This document shows positions 45,236 through 54,447 of a stretch of 57,226 nucleotides of DNA, piece after piece. The notes below the pieces were generated by a model, which was not told where the DNA came from, did no database searches, and saw only the letters and a program-made list of their open reading frames with translations. Where the stretch lies: assembly GCA_902826225.1 (NCBI GenBank), contig CADEED010000005.1, forward strand, positions 1-57,226. Reading direction: 5' to 3'. Every line of letters starts with the position of its first letter. Position 1 is the stretch's first letter. Both the position numbers and the translations under genes were made by a program. The stretch is from an uncultured Pseudomonadota bacterium. Its GTDB lineage: Bacteria; Pseudomonadota; Gammaproteobacteria; Steroidobacterales; Steroidobacteraceae.

Positions 45236-46600
45236 ATGCGCATGAACCCGAGTGACGCGAAGGGTCGCGGCCGTCGTTGGGCGGCCTGGCTCGCTTCGGC
45301 TCTGTCGTTTGTCGCCGCGATCACGGTGGTCCAGGCGCAGTCCGAGGAATTGCGGCCGACGGATCGTCGCCGGCTGGAGATCACCCTCACCCGCGTCGCG
45401 CGCGAGGTCCGGGAGAACTATTTCGACGCCAGCTTCGCGGGGCGCAACCTGGACGCGCTCGAAGAAACCGCCCGCCAGCGGGTCGAATCCGCGCGCTCGA
45501 TCGGCGAGGCACTGGGCGCGATCGCACAGTTCACGCTCGAACTCGACGACTCGCATACCTACTTCGTGCCGCCATTCCAGACGGTGGACGTCGACTATGG
45601 CTGGGACGTGGGCATCGTCGGCGACGCGGGCGTCGTGCTGGACGTGAAACCCGGCAGTGATGCCGACAAGCAAGGTGTTCACCGCGGCGATACGGTCAGG
45701 ACGATCAACGGGTTTCCCGTGACGCGCGAGACTCTGTGGAAGATCCAGTACCTGTTTCTCCAACTGCGTCCGCAGCCGGGCCTGCGCATCGAGCTGTCGA
45801 CGCCGCAGGGTCAATCGCGCGAGTTGCACCTGTCGGCCGAGGTGAAGCCGCGGCGTCGCGTGCTCGAGCTCGCGGGCTCGGGTGGCGGTTTCGGCTGGGC
45901 ACGCCTCATCGATGATTACAGCGAGTATCGGCGCAAGCACCGGCTCGTCTGGGCCGAGGCCGGACCGGGAGTGCTGGTCGCCAACCTGCGCGCGTTCACG
46001 CTCGACGACAACGAGCCCAAGAAACTGATCGAACTCGCGCGGCAGCATGGCGCGTTGATCCTGGATCTGCGCGAAAACTTGGGCGGTCAGGTCGCGGCAC
46101 TGGAAGAGATCGTGAGCGGGCTGTTTGCGGACGACACGATCATGGCGCTCGTCAAGGAACGCGACAAGACGAAACCGCTGGTGGCCCGCGGCAAGAAGGG
46201 CAGCGCATTCACCGGCAAGCTGTGGATCCTGACCGGCGCCCAGTCCGCGTCGAGTTCCGAACTGCTGGCCCGGATCGTGCAGTTGCGGGGTCGAGGGCAA
46301 ATCATCGGCGAACGCACCGCCGGACTCGTGCGGGTCGGCCGCCACCACGACACGTCGGTCAAGCATGGCGACTACGTCATCGGCAGCGGAGTCAGCGTGA
46401 CCATCGCGGACGTGGTGATGCCCGACGGCCAGCCGCTGGAGAAGATAGGCGTCATCCCGGACGTGCAGGTCATCCCCTCGCCCGCGGACCTGGCGGAGGG
46501 TCGCGATCCCGCCTTGTCGAAAGCCCTGGAACTTGCCGGGGTTTCGATGGACCCTGCCGCGGCCGGGTCCCTGCTCGCGCCCGCGACCAGCGCGCGCTAG
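45236..46600 (+). CDS. exported S41-family peptidase with PDZ domain
   Basis: 454 residues, ATG at 45236 (another at 45242). Signal peptide WAAWLASALSFVAAITVVQAQ (about 15-36), an N-terminal helical part, PDZ-like domain (GIVGDAGVVLDVKPGSDADKQGVHRGDTVRTING, about 125-175), then the S41 core: LRAFTLDDNEPKKLIELARQHGALILDLRENLGGQVAALEEIV and the nucleophile region TGAQSASSSELLARIVQ (Ser337-341) with HH and GERTAG after it. The lysine that pairs with Ser in CtpA-type enzymes (GKG) is replaced by TAGLVRVGR, so this is the S41B-like type or an altered dyad. Divergent from the Gfo/Idh gene, CTAG overlap with the transporter. Confidence 0.85.
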   Translation: MRMNPSDAKGRGRRWAAWLASALSFVAAITVVQAQSEELRPTDRRRLEITLTRVAREVRENYFDASFAGRNLDALEETARQRVESARSIGEALGAIAQFTLELDDSHTYFVPPFQTVDVDYGWDVGIVGDAGVVLDVKPGSDADKQGVHRGDTVRTINGFPVTRETLWKIQYLFLQLRPQPGLRIELSTPQGQSRELHLSAEVKPRRRVLELAGSGGGFGWARLIDDYSEYRRKHRLVWAEAGPGVLVANLRAFTLDDNEPKKLIELARQHGALILDLRENLGGQVAALEEIVSGLFADDTIMALVKERDKTKPLVARGKKGSAFTGKLWILTGAQSASSSELLARIVQLRGRGQIIGERTAGLVRVGRHHDTSVKHGDYVIGSGVSVTIADVVMPDGQPLEKIGVIPDVQVIPSPADLAEGRDPALSKALELAGVSMDPAAAGSLLAPATSAR

Positions 46601-47895
46601 CTACCGAACGTCGTCAGCACGCCGGCGATCGTCGCCGTCATGAACGTCGCGATCGAACCGCCGAGCACCGCGCGCATGCCGAAGCGCGCCAGGTCGTGGC
46701 GACGCTCCGGCGCGAGGCCGCCGATGCCGCCGATCTGGATCGCGATCGAGCTGAAATTCGCGAAGCCGCACAGTGCGTAAGTCGCGATCAGGCGGCCCTG
46801 CTCCGACAGCGCGACGCCCGCGACCTTGCCGTTGACGATGTCCCCGAGCTGCAGATACGCGACGAATTCGTTGATGACGATCTTCTGGCCGATGAGGCTT
46901 CCGACCACCGAGGCGTCCTGCCAGGGCGTGCCGATCACCCAGGCCAGCGGCGCGAGCAGGTAGCCGAAGATCGTCGCGAGATCCGTGGGCTTGCCGATCG
47001 CGGCCGCGAGCCCCGTGACTTCGCCGAGCCAGGTCAGCGGCCAGTTGAGGAGAGCGATCAACGCGATGAACGCGAGCAGCATCGCGCCGATGTTCAGCGC
47101 GAGGCGCAGGCCGTCGCCGGCGCCGGCCGCCGCGGCGTCGACGATGTTGGCAGTGGTTTTCTCCACTTCCATCTTCACCGTGCCGCGCGTGAGCGGTTCG
47201 CCGGTCTCCGGCACGAGGATCTTGGCGATCACCATCGTCGCCGGCGCCGCCATGATCGACGCAGCGAGCAGGTGCTTGGCGTAGAACACCTGCTGCTCCG
47301 GGTCGCCGCCGCCCAGCATGCCGACATAGGCCGCGAGCACGCCGCCCGCGATGTGTGCCATGCCGCCGATCATCATCGTGATCAACTCCGACTGCGTCAT
47401 CTTCGGAATGTACGGCCGCACGGTGAGCGGCGCTTCGGTCTGGCCGATGAACACGCTGGCGCACACGCTCGTGGTCTCCGCGCCGGAAACCCGCATGACC
47501 TTGGTGATGACCCACGCCATGCCGCGCACCACCCACTGCATCACACCCAGGTGATAGAGCACGCCCATGAGCGCGGCGAAGAAGATGATGGTCGGCAACA
47601 CCTGGCAGGCGAAGATGAACCCGAAGGTGTTCACGTCCATCAGGCTGCCGAAGATGAACTTGCTGCCTTCGTTGACGAAGCTCAGCACGCGCACGAATCC
47701 GTGGCCGATCGCGTCGAACACGTCCTTGCCGCCGGGCACGAGCAGCACCAGCGCGGCGAATCCGATCTGCAGACCGACGCCGGTGGCGACCAGCTTCCAG
47801 TCGACGCGGCGCTTGTTGTTCGAGGCTGCCCAAGCGATGCCGATGAGCACCGCGAGGCCGAAGAGGCCGAAGGCGACCCGCGTCATGACTTCCAC
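46597..47895 (-). CDS. concentrative nucleoside transporter (CNT/NupC family)
   Basis: 432 residues with about ten membrane segments. CNT signatures: MGVLYHLGVMQWVVRGMAWV, SVCASVFIGQTEAPLTVRPYIPKMTQSELITMM, GGMAHIAGGVLAAYVGMLG, MEVEKTTANIVDAAAAGAGDGLRLALNI, VGSLIGQKIVINEFVAYLQL and YALCGFANFSSIAIQIGGIGGLAPERR. Cotransports nucleosides with Na+ or H+. GTG start at 47895 with GGGGAG 6 bases upstream; an in-frame ATG three codons later is close to its own weak site. Adjacent to the SLT-like lipoprotein gene (20-bp gap, same strand). Salvaged nucleosides could feed the purine pathway in which PurL acts. Confidence 0.93.
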   Translation of the reverse strand: MEVMTRVAFGLFGLAVLIGIAWAASNNKRRVDWKLVATGVGLQIGFAALVLLVPGGKDVFDAIGHGFVRVLSFVNEGSKFIFGSLMDVNTFGFIFACQVLPTIIFFAALMGVLYHLGVMQWVVRGMAWVITKVMRVSGAETTSVCASVFIGQTEAPLTVRPYIPKMTQSELITMMIGGMAHIAGGVLAAYVGMLGGGDPEQQVFYAKHLLAASIMAAPATMVIAKILVPETGEPLTRGTVKMEVEKTTANIVDAAAAGAGDGLRLALNIGAMLLAFIALIALLNWPLTWLGEVTGLAAAIGKPTDLATIFGYLLAPLAWVIGTPWQDASVVGSLIGQKIVINEFVAYLQLGDIVNGKVAGVALSEQGRLIATYALCGFANFSSIAIQIGGIGGLAPERRHDLARFGMRAVLGGSIATFMTATIAGVLTTFGS

Positions 47896-47915
47896 TCAGT
47901 TCTCCCCAGCGCCTG

Positions 47916-49370
47916 CTATTCGAACAGGCTCACGATGCTCTGATACTTCTCGATGTACCAGCGGTTTTCATTGTTGTATCTCGGGATCGCCACCGGACGA
48001 ATCGCCGCGCCTTCCGTCTTCCACACACAGGGACACGTCACCGGTGAATCGGCCGCCTGTTCCCGGGGACGAGTCAGCTCGTCGAGCTTGACGTCCATCC
48101 GGTCCAGCACCCGGTAGAGCTTGCCGACATTCCTCGGTCCGCCGTTGTACGCCGCGACGGGGAATATTCCCAGCACGACCGGATTGTCCTCGTAGGCGTC
48201 GCGGATGTCCGGGCGCATCTGCGCGATCTCCAGGTCCAGCAGGCAGATCGCCGCCTTCATCGCGTTCAGCAGATTCGTCGCGCCGCGCTCGAACACCGGG
48301 TCGATGTTGGCCGCGGGACAGCGCCGCACGACCATCGAATACGTTCCTCTCCCGCGCCGATTGGTGAACTGCATCGGCCCCAGCGCCTTCGCGACGGAGA
48401 CGCTGTAGCGGTACGCCTCCTCCTTCTTGAGGCCGTACTGGCTCAACACCTCCTCGAAGGCCACTGACTGCTTCTGCACGTAATCGCGGTCGTCGGTCTG
48501 CTCGATCACCGCGAGTGTCGTGACGACCTGCGGCGGGATGACGTCCGCGAGCAGTTTCCCCGGGAATGCCGCGCTCGGCACCTGCGCGAGGCGCAACTCC
48601 TCCAGCGCCCTGGTCGACGTCGCGACCAGGAACTCCTTGCCGACGCTCACGAAGCCGGGATCGAAGGTGTCCTCGGTGAACGGTAGATAGACGATCGGCC
48701 GGGCGGTCCGGACGACCGCGGCCCATTGCCGGCGTTTCACCAGGTTGTTCTCGAATACCGGGAATTTCCGTCCGTAGACTTTCAGGGGCTCGCCATCCGC
48801 GGTGAAGGCGAACATGAGGCGCTCGGCGCCGGTACCCTTCACGTGCCGCGCCTCGATGCCCGGCGTGAGAGTGCGGAAGCGCAGAGGTTTCCGGCCTGGC
48901 TTCCACTTGACCGGCGGGCGCGGGAGCTCCACCTGCGCGACGGTCCATTTCTGGCGGACTTCGCTCCACAGCGCGAAGGCCACCGGGCGTCCGCGCAACG
49001 CCTGTCGCCTGCCTTTGCCGGTCAGGACGTAACGCAGTTCGACGTCCTCGAGCAGTGCGCGCGCTTCGGTGACGAGATCGTGAATCGCTTCGTGGCGGTT
49101 GCGCACGTGACCCTGGACGACGACTTCGGCCAGCGCTCCGTCCTCCGATTCGGACTCGGCCACGGCGATCGGGACCTCCCCTTCCAGCTGCTTCGTCTCT
49201 TCCTGCGGCTTCGGGTCTTGCGCGACGATCGAGGCGTCGGCGTCGGCCTCGGCCTCGGCGACTGGCGCCGGCACGGCCTCGAGCACCGGCTCGAATTCTT
49301 CGTCGGCGTTGCGGGTCGTCGCACAGCCCGCCGCGAGCAGCGCTGCGATTATCAACAGGATGCGAATCAC
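47916..49370 (-). CDS. lipoprotein with lytic-transglycosylase-like (SLT) domain
   Basis: 484 residues. Lipobox AAGC (Cys16), then a long acidic low-complexity stretch (about 22-80, AEAEADADASIVAQ), a middle beta-rich domain (PPVKWKPGRKPLRFRTLTPG) and a C-terminal SLT-type domain: VVTTLAVIEQTDDRDYV with the likely catalytic Glu, ALGPMQFTNRRGRGTYSMVV, ATNLLNAMKAAICLLDLEIAQM and AAYNGGPRNVGKLY (the A-Y-N-G-G motif). Ends in EKYQSIVSLFE. The SLT core is spaced differently from standard Slt/MltC enzymes, so it could be a divergent transglycosylase or a peptidoglycan-binding relative. Outer-membrane location is inferred from the lipobox. Confidence 0.8.
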   Translation of the reverse strand: MIRILLIIAALLAAGCATTRNADEEFEPVLEAVPAPVAEAEADADASIVAQDPKPQEETKQLEGEVPIAVAESESEDGALAEVVVQGHVRNRHEAIHDLVTEARALLEDVELRYVLTGKGRRQALRGRPVAFALWSEVRQKWTVAQVELPRPPVKWKPGRKPLRFRTLTPGIEARHVKGTGAERLMFAFTADGEPLKVYGRKFPVFENNLVKRRQWAAVVRTARPIVYLPFTEDTFDPGFVSVGKEFLVATSTRALEELRLAQVPSAAFPGKLLADVIPPQVVTTLAVIEQTDDRDYVQKQSVAFEEVLSQYGLKKEEAYRYSVSVAKALGPMQFTNRRGRGTYSMVVRRCPAANIDPVFERGATNLLNAMKAAICLLDLEIAQMRPDIRDAYEDNPVVLGIFPVAAYNGGPRNVGKLYRVLDRMDVKLDELTRPREQAADSPVTCPCVWKTEGAAIRPVAIPRYNNENRWYIEKYQSIVSLFE

Positions 49371-49473
49371 GACCGCACCTTACCGAAGGGCCGGGTATCG
49401 GTCGAGTCCACCGGCGGTCGAAGATCCTGCGTCTTGCGGGACGCCCGTAACCCGGTCAATCTGGCGCGGCTCC

Positions 49474-50229
49474 ATGCCAGCACCGACCCATAATGCCGCG
49501 GCTCATCCGCCGATCGCGCTGACGTCGCAGGTCGTGCCCGTGCACTCCCTCGGGAGAAGCGAACGCGACGAGATGTGGGCGCTGTATCACCGCTTTTACG
49601 CCGGCACGAATCGCGCCTTGTTCGAGGACGACCTGCGGGCCAAGGATTCGCTGCTGGTGATGCGCGACGACGAGCGGCGCATCCAGGGGTTCTCGACGCT
49701 CGCGGTCGGTTTTGCGGAACACGAAGGCCGCGTTATCCGATACGTCTATTCCGGCGACACGATCGTGGACCGCGCCCATTGGGGCTCGCAGTCACTCGCG
49801 TTCACCTGGCTGCGCTACGTCGGCGAGATCAAGCGCGAACGGCCGGAATTGCCGCTGTTCTGGTTCCTCATCGTGAAGGGTCATCGCACCTATCGCTATC
49901 TACCGACGTTCGCTCGCACGTTCTGGCCCACGTGGACCGGCCCGACCCCCACGGCCACCGCCGATCTCATGGCACGGCTCGCGCGCGAGCGCTTCGGCAC
50001 CGCTTACGACCTCGGCAGCGGCGTGATCCGCCATTCCAAGTCGCACGGGCATCTCGTTCCCGAGTTCGCGGAGGCGAGTGACCGCGAGGCCGGTCGCGAC
50101 GACGTCCGGTTCTTCCTCGCGAAGAATCCTGGCTATCGTTCCGGCGACGAACTCGTGTGCCTGTGCGAACTGGCCTCGGCGAATCTGCGGCCACTCGCGC
50201 GCCGCATCTTCGACGGAGCCACGCGATGA
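49474..50229 (+). CDS. acyltransferase-like protein at the head of a biosynthetic cluster
   Basis: 251 residues, ATG at 49474. MWALYHRFYAGTNRALFEDDLRAKD and SLLVMRDDERRIQGFSTLAVG followed by VIRYVYSGDTIVDRAHWGSQSLAFTWLRY have the strand-helix order and position of a GNAT fold, without the classical R/Q-x-x-G-x-G/A signature. The C-terminal 100 residues are basic and Trp/Phe-rich (YLPTFARTFWPTWTGPTP). Its stop overlaps the GH3 ATG (ATGA), placing it in one translation unit with the next four genes. An N- or O-acyltransferase for lipid chains is a reasonable guess, not shown. Confidence 0.6.
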   Translation: MPAPTHNAAAHPPIALTSQVVPVHSLGRSERDEMWALYHRFYAGTNRALFEDDLRAKDSLLVMRDDERRIQGFSTLAVGFAEHEGRVIRYVYSGDTIVDRAHWGSQSLAFTWLRYVGEIKRERPELPLFWFLIVKGHRTYRYLPTFARTFWPTWTGPTPTATADLMARLARERFGTAYDLGSGVIRHSKSHGHLVPEFAEASDREAGRDDVRFFLAKNPGYRSGDELVCLCELASANLRPLARRIFDGATR

Positions 50230-51740
50230 GTGCCTGGCAAGAAATCGCCGCCGCCGCGGCGTGGGAGAACGAGCGCCTCGAAGCGGCGCTCGCCGACGCA
50301 CCGACGCAGCAGGCGAACTTGCTGAATGACCTCGTGCGCACCAACGCCGGGACGAGGTTCGGCCGCGAGCACGCGTTCACGCGGATCCACTCGATCGGGG
50401 ATTTCCGCGCACGGGTGCCGGTGCGCAGCGCCGACGAGTTCTCGCCATGGCTGGAGGCGGTGGCCGGCGGCGAACTTCACGCGTTGACGCGCGAGCCGCC
50501 GGCCGCGTTCGAAGCGACGAGCGGGACGTCGAGCGGCGTGAAGGTCATTCCGTATCCCGAAGCCGCGCTGCGCGCGTTCCGCGCCGGCGTGCTCCCCTGG
50601 TTGCATGCCCTGCTGACGCGCTGCCCGCGAATCACGGACGGCGTCGCCTACGTGGCGGCGAGCCCGGTCGCTCGCGCGCCGCGCACCCTGCCCGGTGGCG
50701 GCGCGCTCGGACTGCCGTCTGATGCCGCGTATCTCGGCGCCGACCTGTTGCCGGCGCTGACACGGGTGATCACCGCGCCTCCGTCGACGACGGACATCGA
50801 TACCTGGCGGATACGCACGCTCGCGCATTTCGCGCGCCGCCGCGATCTCACGCTGATCTCGATCTGGAGTCCGACGTTCCTGCTCGAGCTGCTCGAAGCG
50901 CTGCCCGCGAACGCCGGGCGCGTGCTGGCCGAGTTGCACGCCACCGGCGATGCGGGTGCCGTGCGCCGGCTCGAGCGCGCGCTCAATGGCAAGAATGTCC
51001 GCGAGCATCTCTGGCCGGAACTGCAGGCTGTTTCCATGTGGAGGGACGGCGCCTCGGCGCCGTACGCGCAGCGCGTCGGCGCGCTGTTGCCCGGCGTGCA
51101 CCTCGACGCGAAAGGCGTGCTCGCGACGGAATCGGTGATCACGGTGGGAACCGCGCGCGGCGCCGTGCCGGCGCTGACCAGCGCGTTCCTCGAGTTCGTC
51201 GTCGACGGCGTACCGCACCTCGCGCACGAACTCCAGGTCGGCACGCGCTACCGCGCGGTCCTGACGACCCCCGGCGGGCTCTGGCGGTACGACATCGGCG
51301 ACGAGTTCGAATGCGTCGACCGCGAGCAGGGCGTGCCCCGGCTGCGGTTCGTCGGCCGCGCGGGCGTCGTCAGCGACCTCGTCGGCGAGAAACTCACGGA
51401 CAGCTTCGTCGCCGGCGCGCTGGCCCAACTACCCGCCGCCGCCACCCTCGTGCCGAGCACCCGCCCCGCGCCGCACTACGAGTTGTGGATCGACTGCGGG
51501 GAGCCGGCCTCCGCTTCGTTCGCGAGCGGCGTCGAACGATCGCTGCGCGCCAATCCGCAGTACGCGTACGCGCGCGAGCTCGGCCAGCTCAGGGCGCTCG
51601 AGATCGTGTGCGCGCCGGGCTTCGCCCGGCATCGCGCGCACCGCGCGTTCGAACGCGGCGGCCGCCTCGGCGACAGCAAGAGCTGCGCGCTGCTGCTCGA
51701 CCGCGCCGAACTTCCGCCCGACCCGCGAGGAATCGCATGA
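50226..51740 (+). CDS. GH3-family acyl-acid-amido synthetase
   Basis: 504 residues of the ANL-related GH3 family, known from plant auxin and jasmonate conjugation and from bacteria of many phyla. It adenylates a carboxylate and passes it to an amine (typically an amino acid). Motifs: the ATP loop FEATSGTSSGVKVIPY (98-104 for TSGTSSG), LISIWSPTFLLELLEAL, the GVLATES segment that normally holds Y-G-x-S-E, GGLWRYDIGDEFECV and FVGRAGVVSDLVGEKLTDSFV. Start ATG overlaps the upstream stop (ATGA), and its end overlaps the first radical SAM gene (ATGA). Substrate unknown; neighbours suggest a lipid or isoprenoid acid. Confidence 0.85.
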   Translation: MSAWQEIAAAAAWENERLEAALADAPTQQANLLNDLVRTNAGTRFGREHAFTRIHSIGDFRARVPVRSADEFSPWLEAVAGGELHALTREPPAAFEATSGTSSGVKVIPYPEAALRAFRAGVLPWLHALLTRCPRITDGVAYVAASPVARAPRTLPGGGALGLPSDAAYLGADLLPALTRVITAPPSTTDIDTWRIRTLAHFARRRDLTLISIWSPTFLLELLEALPANAGRVLAELHATGDAGAVRRLERALNGKNVREHLWPELQAVSMWRDGASAPYAQRVGALLPGVHLDAKGVLATESVITVGTARGAVPALTSAFLEFVVDGVPHLAHELQVGTRYRAVLTTPGGLWRYDIGDEFECVDREQGVPRLRFVGRAGVVSDLVGEKLTDSFVAGALAQLPAAATLVPSTRPAPHYELWIDCGEPASASFASGVERSLRANPQYAYARELGQLRALEIVCAPGFARHRAHRAFERGGRLGDSKSCALLLDRAELPPDPRGIA

Positions 51741-53095
51741 AAGTCGCGTTGATCTCGCCCAAGGGACCGCTGTATCGCAGCACCGGCGGCATCTTCCGCA
51801 AGTCGCTGCGCTACCAGCCGCTGACGCTGACCACGCTCGCCGCGCTCGCGCCGCCGGAGCTCGACGTCGAATTCCAGCTAGTCGACGAAGGCACGGGCGA
51901 CGTGCCGCTCGACATCGATGCCGATCTCGTGGGCATGACGGTGATCACCGGCAGCGCGCCGCGCGCGTACGAACTGGCCGCGGCGTATCGCCGTCGCGGC
52001 ATCAAGGTAGTGCTCGGCGGTCCGCACGTCACGCTGCTGCCGGAAGAGGCGCAGCAGCACGCCGATGCCATCTGCACGGGATATGCAGACCGCAGCTGGC
52101 CCGCGCTGCTGCGCGATTTCGCGCGCGGCGACATGAAGCCCCGCTACGCGCAAGCCCCCGACCTCGATCTCGCCGGCCTGCCCTTCGCGCGCCGCGAGCT
52201 CCTCGACAAGCGCGACTACCTCACACAGGCGGTATTCGAAGCGACGCGCTCCTGCGCGCACGACTGCGAGTTCTGCGTGGCGCCGACCGCCTGGGGCCGC
52301 AAGCAGTTGCAGAAGCCCGTCGACGAGGTGATCGCCGACATTCGCCAGTTCGGCGCGCGCCGGCTCATCTTCATCGACCTCAATCTCATCTCCGATCGCA
52401 ACTACGCGCGCGAGCTGTTCACGGCGCTGGTACCGCTCGGGGTGCGGTGGTTCGGCCTGTCCACCAGCCTCATCGGCCGCGACCCCGATCTCATGGAACT
52501 CATGGCGCGCAGCGGCTGCTCGGGCCTGTTGATCGGCTTCGAGACGATCAGCAAGGCGGCGCTCGGCGACATCGGCAAGCGGTTCAACGACCCGGCGTTG
52601 TACGCCTCGCTGGTCGCGGACCTGCACCGTCACAAGATCAGCATCCAGGGCTGCTTCGTGTTCGGCAACGATCACGACGACTCGAGCGTGTTCGAACGCA
52701 CCGCCGGGTTCGTCAACGACGTCGGCATCGACCTGCCGCGCTTCGCGATCCTCACGCCCTTCCCGGGAACGCCGCTGTTCCGGCGATTCGAGGCCGAGGG
52801 GCGCATCCTCACGCGCAACTGGGAAATGTACGACGGCCAGCACGTAGTTCACCTGCCGAAGCAGATGTCGCCCCGGGAACTGCAGGAGGGTCACGAGCGC
52901 GCGTGGAAGGCCGTGTACGCGCGGCGCGCCATCGTGCGGCGGCTCGCGAAGGCGCGCGTGCAATTGCCGATCTCCATTGCCGCCAATCTCGGCTACCGCT
53001 TCTACGCGCATCACCTGCACACGCATTACAACTGCGACTGGCCGCAGGTGGCAACCCCCGCGGATGTGGCGCGGCCACGCCGGGAAGTCGCGTGA
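51737..53095 (+). CDS. B12-binding-type radical SAM enzyme, first of a tandem pair
   Basis: 452 residues. An N-terminal cobalamin-binding-like Rossmann region (about 1-130: VALISPKGPLYRSTGG, DLVGMTVITGSAPRAYELAAAYRRRGIKVVLGGPHVTLLPEE) is followed by a radical SAM domain with the cluster motif CAHDCEFC (Cys173, Cys177, Cys180) and FIDLNL, GCSGLLIGFETIS, FVFGNDHDDSSVF, FAILTPFPGTPLF. The cobalamin His of D-x-H-x-x-G is not evident, as in many members of this group. Family members methylate or rearrange unactivated carbons, for example in hopanoids or bacteriochlorophyll. Overlaps both neighbours by 4 bases. Confidence 0.88.
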   Translation: MKVALISPKGPLYRSTGGIFRKSLRYQPLTLTTLAALAPPELDVEFQLVDEGTGDVPLDIDADLVGMTVITGSAPRAYELAAAYRRRGIKVVLGGPHVTLLPEEAQQHADAICTGYADRSWPALLRDFARGDMKPRYAQAPDLDLAGLPFARRELLDKRDYLTQAVFEATRSCAHDCEFCVAPTAWGRKQLQKPVDEVIADIRQFGARRLIFIDLNLISDRNYARELFTALVPLGVRWFGLSTSLIGRDPDLMELMARSGCSGLLIGFETISKAALGDIGKRFNDPALYASLVADLHRHKISIQGCFVFGNDHDDSSVFERTAGFVNDVGIDLPRFAILTPFPGTPLFRRFEAEGRILTRNWEMYDGQHVVHLPKQMSPRELQEGHERAWKAVYARRAIVRRLAKARVQLPISIAANLGYRFYAHHLHTHYNCDWPQVATPADVARPRREVA

Positions 53096-54447
53096 GGCTG
53101 ACGCTGATCCACCCGGCCATCGGCCGCCGTCCCGGCGTGCAGTACATGCGCACGTGGCAGATGGAACCGTTGCCGATCGCCGTGCTCGCCGGGCTCACGC
53201 CGCCGGACGTCGAGCTCAGCTTCCACGACGATCGCATGGAAGCAATTCCGTTCGACGCGCCGACGGATCTCGTCGCGATCCCTGTCGAGACGTACACCGC
53301 GAAGCGCGCATACCAGATCGCCAGCGAATACCGGAAGCGTGGCGTGCCCGTCGTCATGGGCGGCTTCCACGCGACGCTCGCGCCCGACGAGGTGGCGCGC
53401 TACGCCGAGAGCGTGGTGTTCGGCGAAGCAGAGAACGTCTGGGCCGAGGTCATCGACGATGCGCGCCACGGCAAGCTGAAGCCCGGTTACCGCGCGGCAG
53501 AGCGGCCGGCGCTCGCGAGCGTGCGCTACGACCGCAAGCTGTTCCGCGGCCGCCGCTATCTACCCATCGGCCTCATCGAGACCGGCCGCGGCTGCAAGTT
53601 CCCGTGCGAGTTCTGCGCCGTGCAGACTTTCTTTGAGCGCACGGCGCGGCACCGGCCCGTCGATGCGATCGTCTCCGAGTTGCGCGAACTCAAGCAGCGC
53701 CACAAGCTGTTCTTCTTCGTCGACGACAACTTCGCGGCCAGTCTCAAGTACGCGAAGGAGCTGGTGACGGCGCTGGCCGAGGTCAAGGTGCGCTGGGTCA
53801 CGCAGATGAGCATCAACGCGGCGCACGACGAGGAGTTCCTGAGCACGCTGTCGCGCAGCGGCTGCCAGGGCGTGCTCATCGGGTTCGAGAGCCTCGACGA
53901 TGCCGTCCTCAAGTCCATGCGCAAGAACTTCAACACCATGCGCGGCGGCTTCGACGTGGCGCTGGCCAACCTCCGCCGGCACAACATCCGCGTCTACGGC
54001 ACATTCGTCTTCGGCTACGACGGCGACAAGCCTGGCGCGGCGCGCGATGCCGCCGAGTTCTCGATCGCGCACCGGTTCTACCTGGCGGCCTTCAACCACC
54101 TGACCCCCTTCCCGGGCACTCCTTTATATACGCGCCTGGAGAAGGAAGGCCGTTTGCTGCACGAGCGCTGGTGGCTCGACGACCGCTATCACTACAACGA
54201 CCTGCCCTTCCGGCCACAGGCGATGGAGCCCGACGACGTGCGCCGGCAGTGCATCGACGCACGCAAGGCGTTCTACAGCTGGAAGAGCATGTTCCGGCGC
54301 GCGTTCGATCCCGTGAACCGCCGCGAGAACTTCATGTTCCGCAATTTCTTCCTGATCAACGGCATGCACCGCACGGAGGTCGCGACGCGCGATCGCTTCC
54401 CGCTGGGTGATCCGAACTGGAACGGCCAGCTCCTGACCGTGGCGTGA
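53092..54447 (+). CDS. B12-binding-type radical SAM enzyme, second of a tandem pair
   Basis: 451 residues, GTG start that overlaps the previous stop (GTGA). The N-terminal cobalamin-type domain reads LTLIHPAIGRRPGVQYMRTW, LSFHDDRMEAIPFD, LVAIPVETYTAKRAYQIASEYRKRGVPVVMGGFHATLAPDE. The radical SAM cluster is CKFPCEFC (Cys168, Cys172, Cys175), then FFFVDDNF, GCQGVLIGFESLDD, GTFVFGYDGDK and HLTPFPGTPLYTRLEKEGRLL, with a C-terminal tail (YSWKSMFRRAF) like the DUF4070 region of hopanoid-methylase relatives. Similar in layout to the preceding gene but clearly diverged, so two different carbon modifications, or successive ones, are possible. Confidence 0.9.
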   Translation: MRLTLIHPAIGRRPGVQYMRTWQMEPLPIAVLAGLTPPDVELSFHDDRMEAIPFDAPTDLVAIPVETYTAKRAYQIASEYRKRGVPVVMGGFHATLAPDEVARYAESVVFGEAENVWAEVIDDARHGKLKPGYRAAERPALASVRYDRKLFRGRRYLPIGLIETGRGCKFPCEFCAVQTFFERTARHRPVDAIVSELRELKQRHKLFFFVDDNFAASLKYAKELVTALAEVKVRWVTQMSINAAHDEEFLSTLSRSGCQGVLIGFESLDDAVLKSMRKNFNTMRGGFDVALANLRRHNIRVYGTFVFGYDGDKPGAARDAAEFSIAHRFYLAAFNHLTPFPGTPLYTRLEKEGRLLHERWWLDDRYHYNDLPFRPQAMEPDDVRRQCIDARKAFYSWKSMFRRAFDPVNRRENFMFRNFFLINGMHRTEVATRDRFPLGDPNWNGQLLTVA

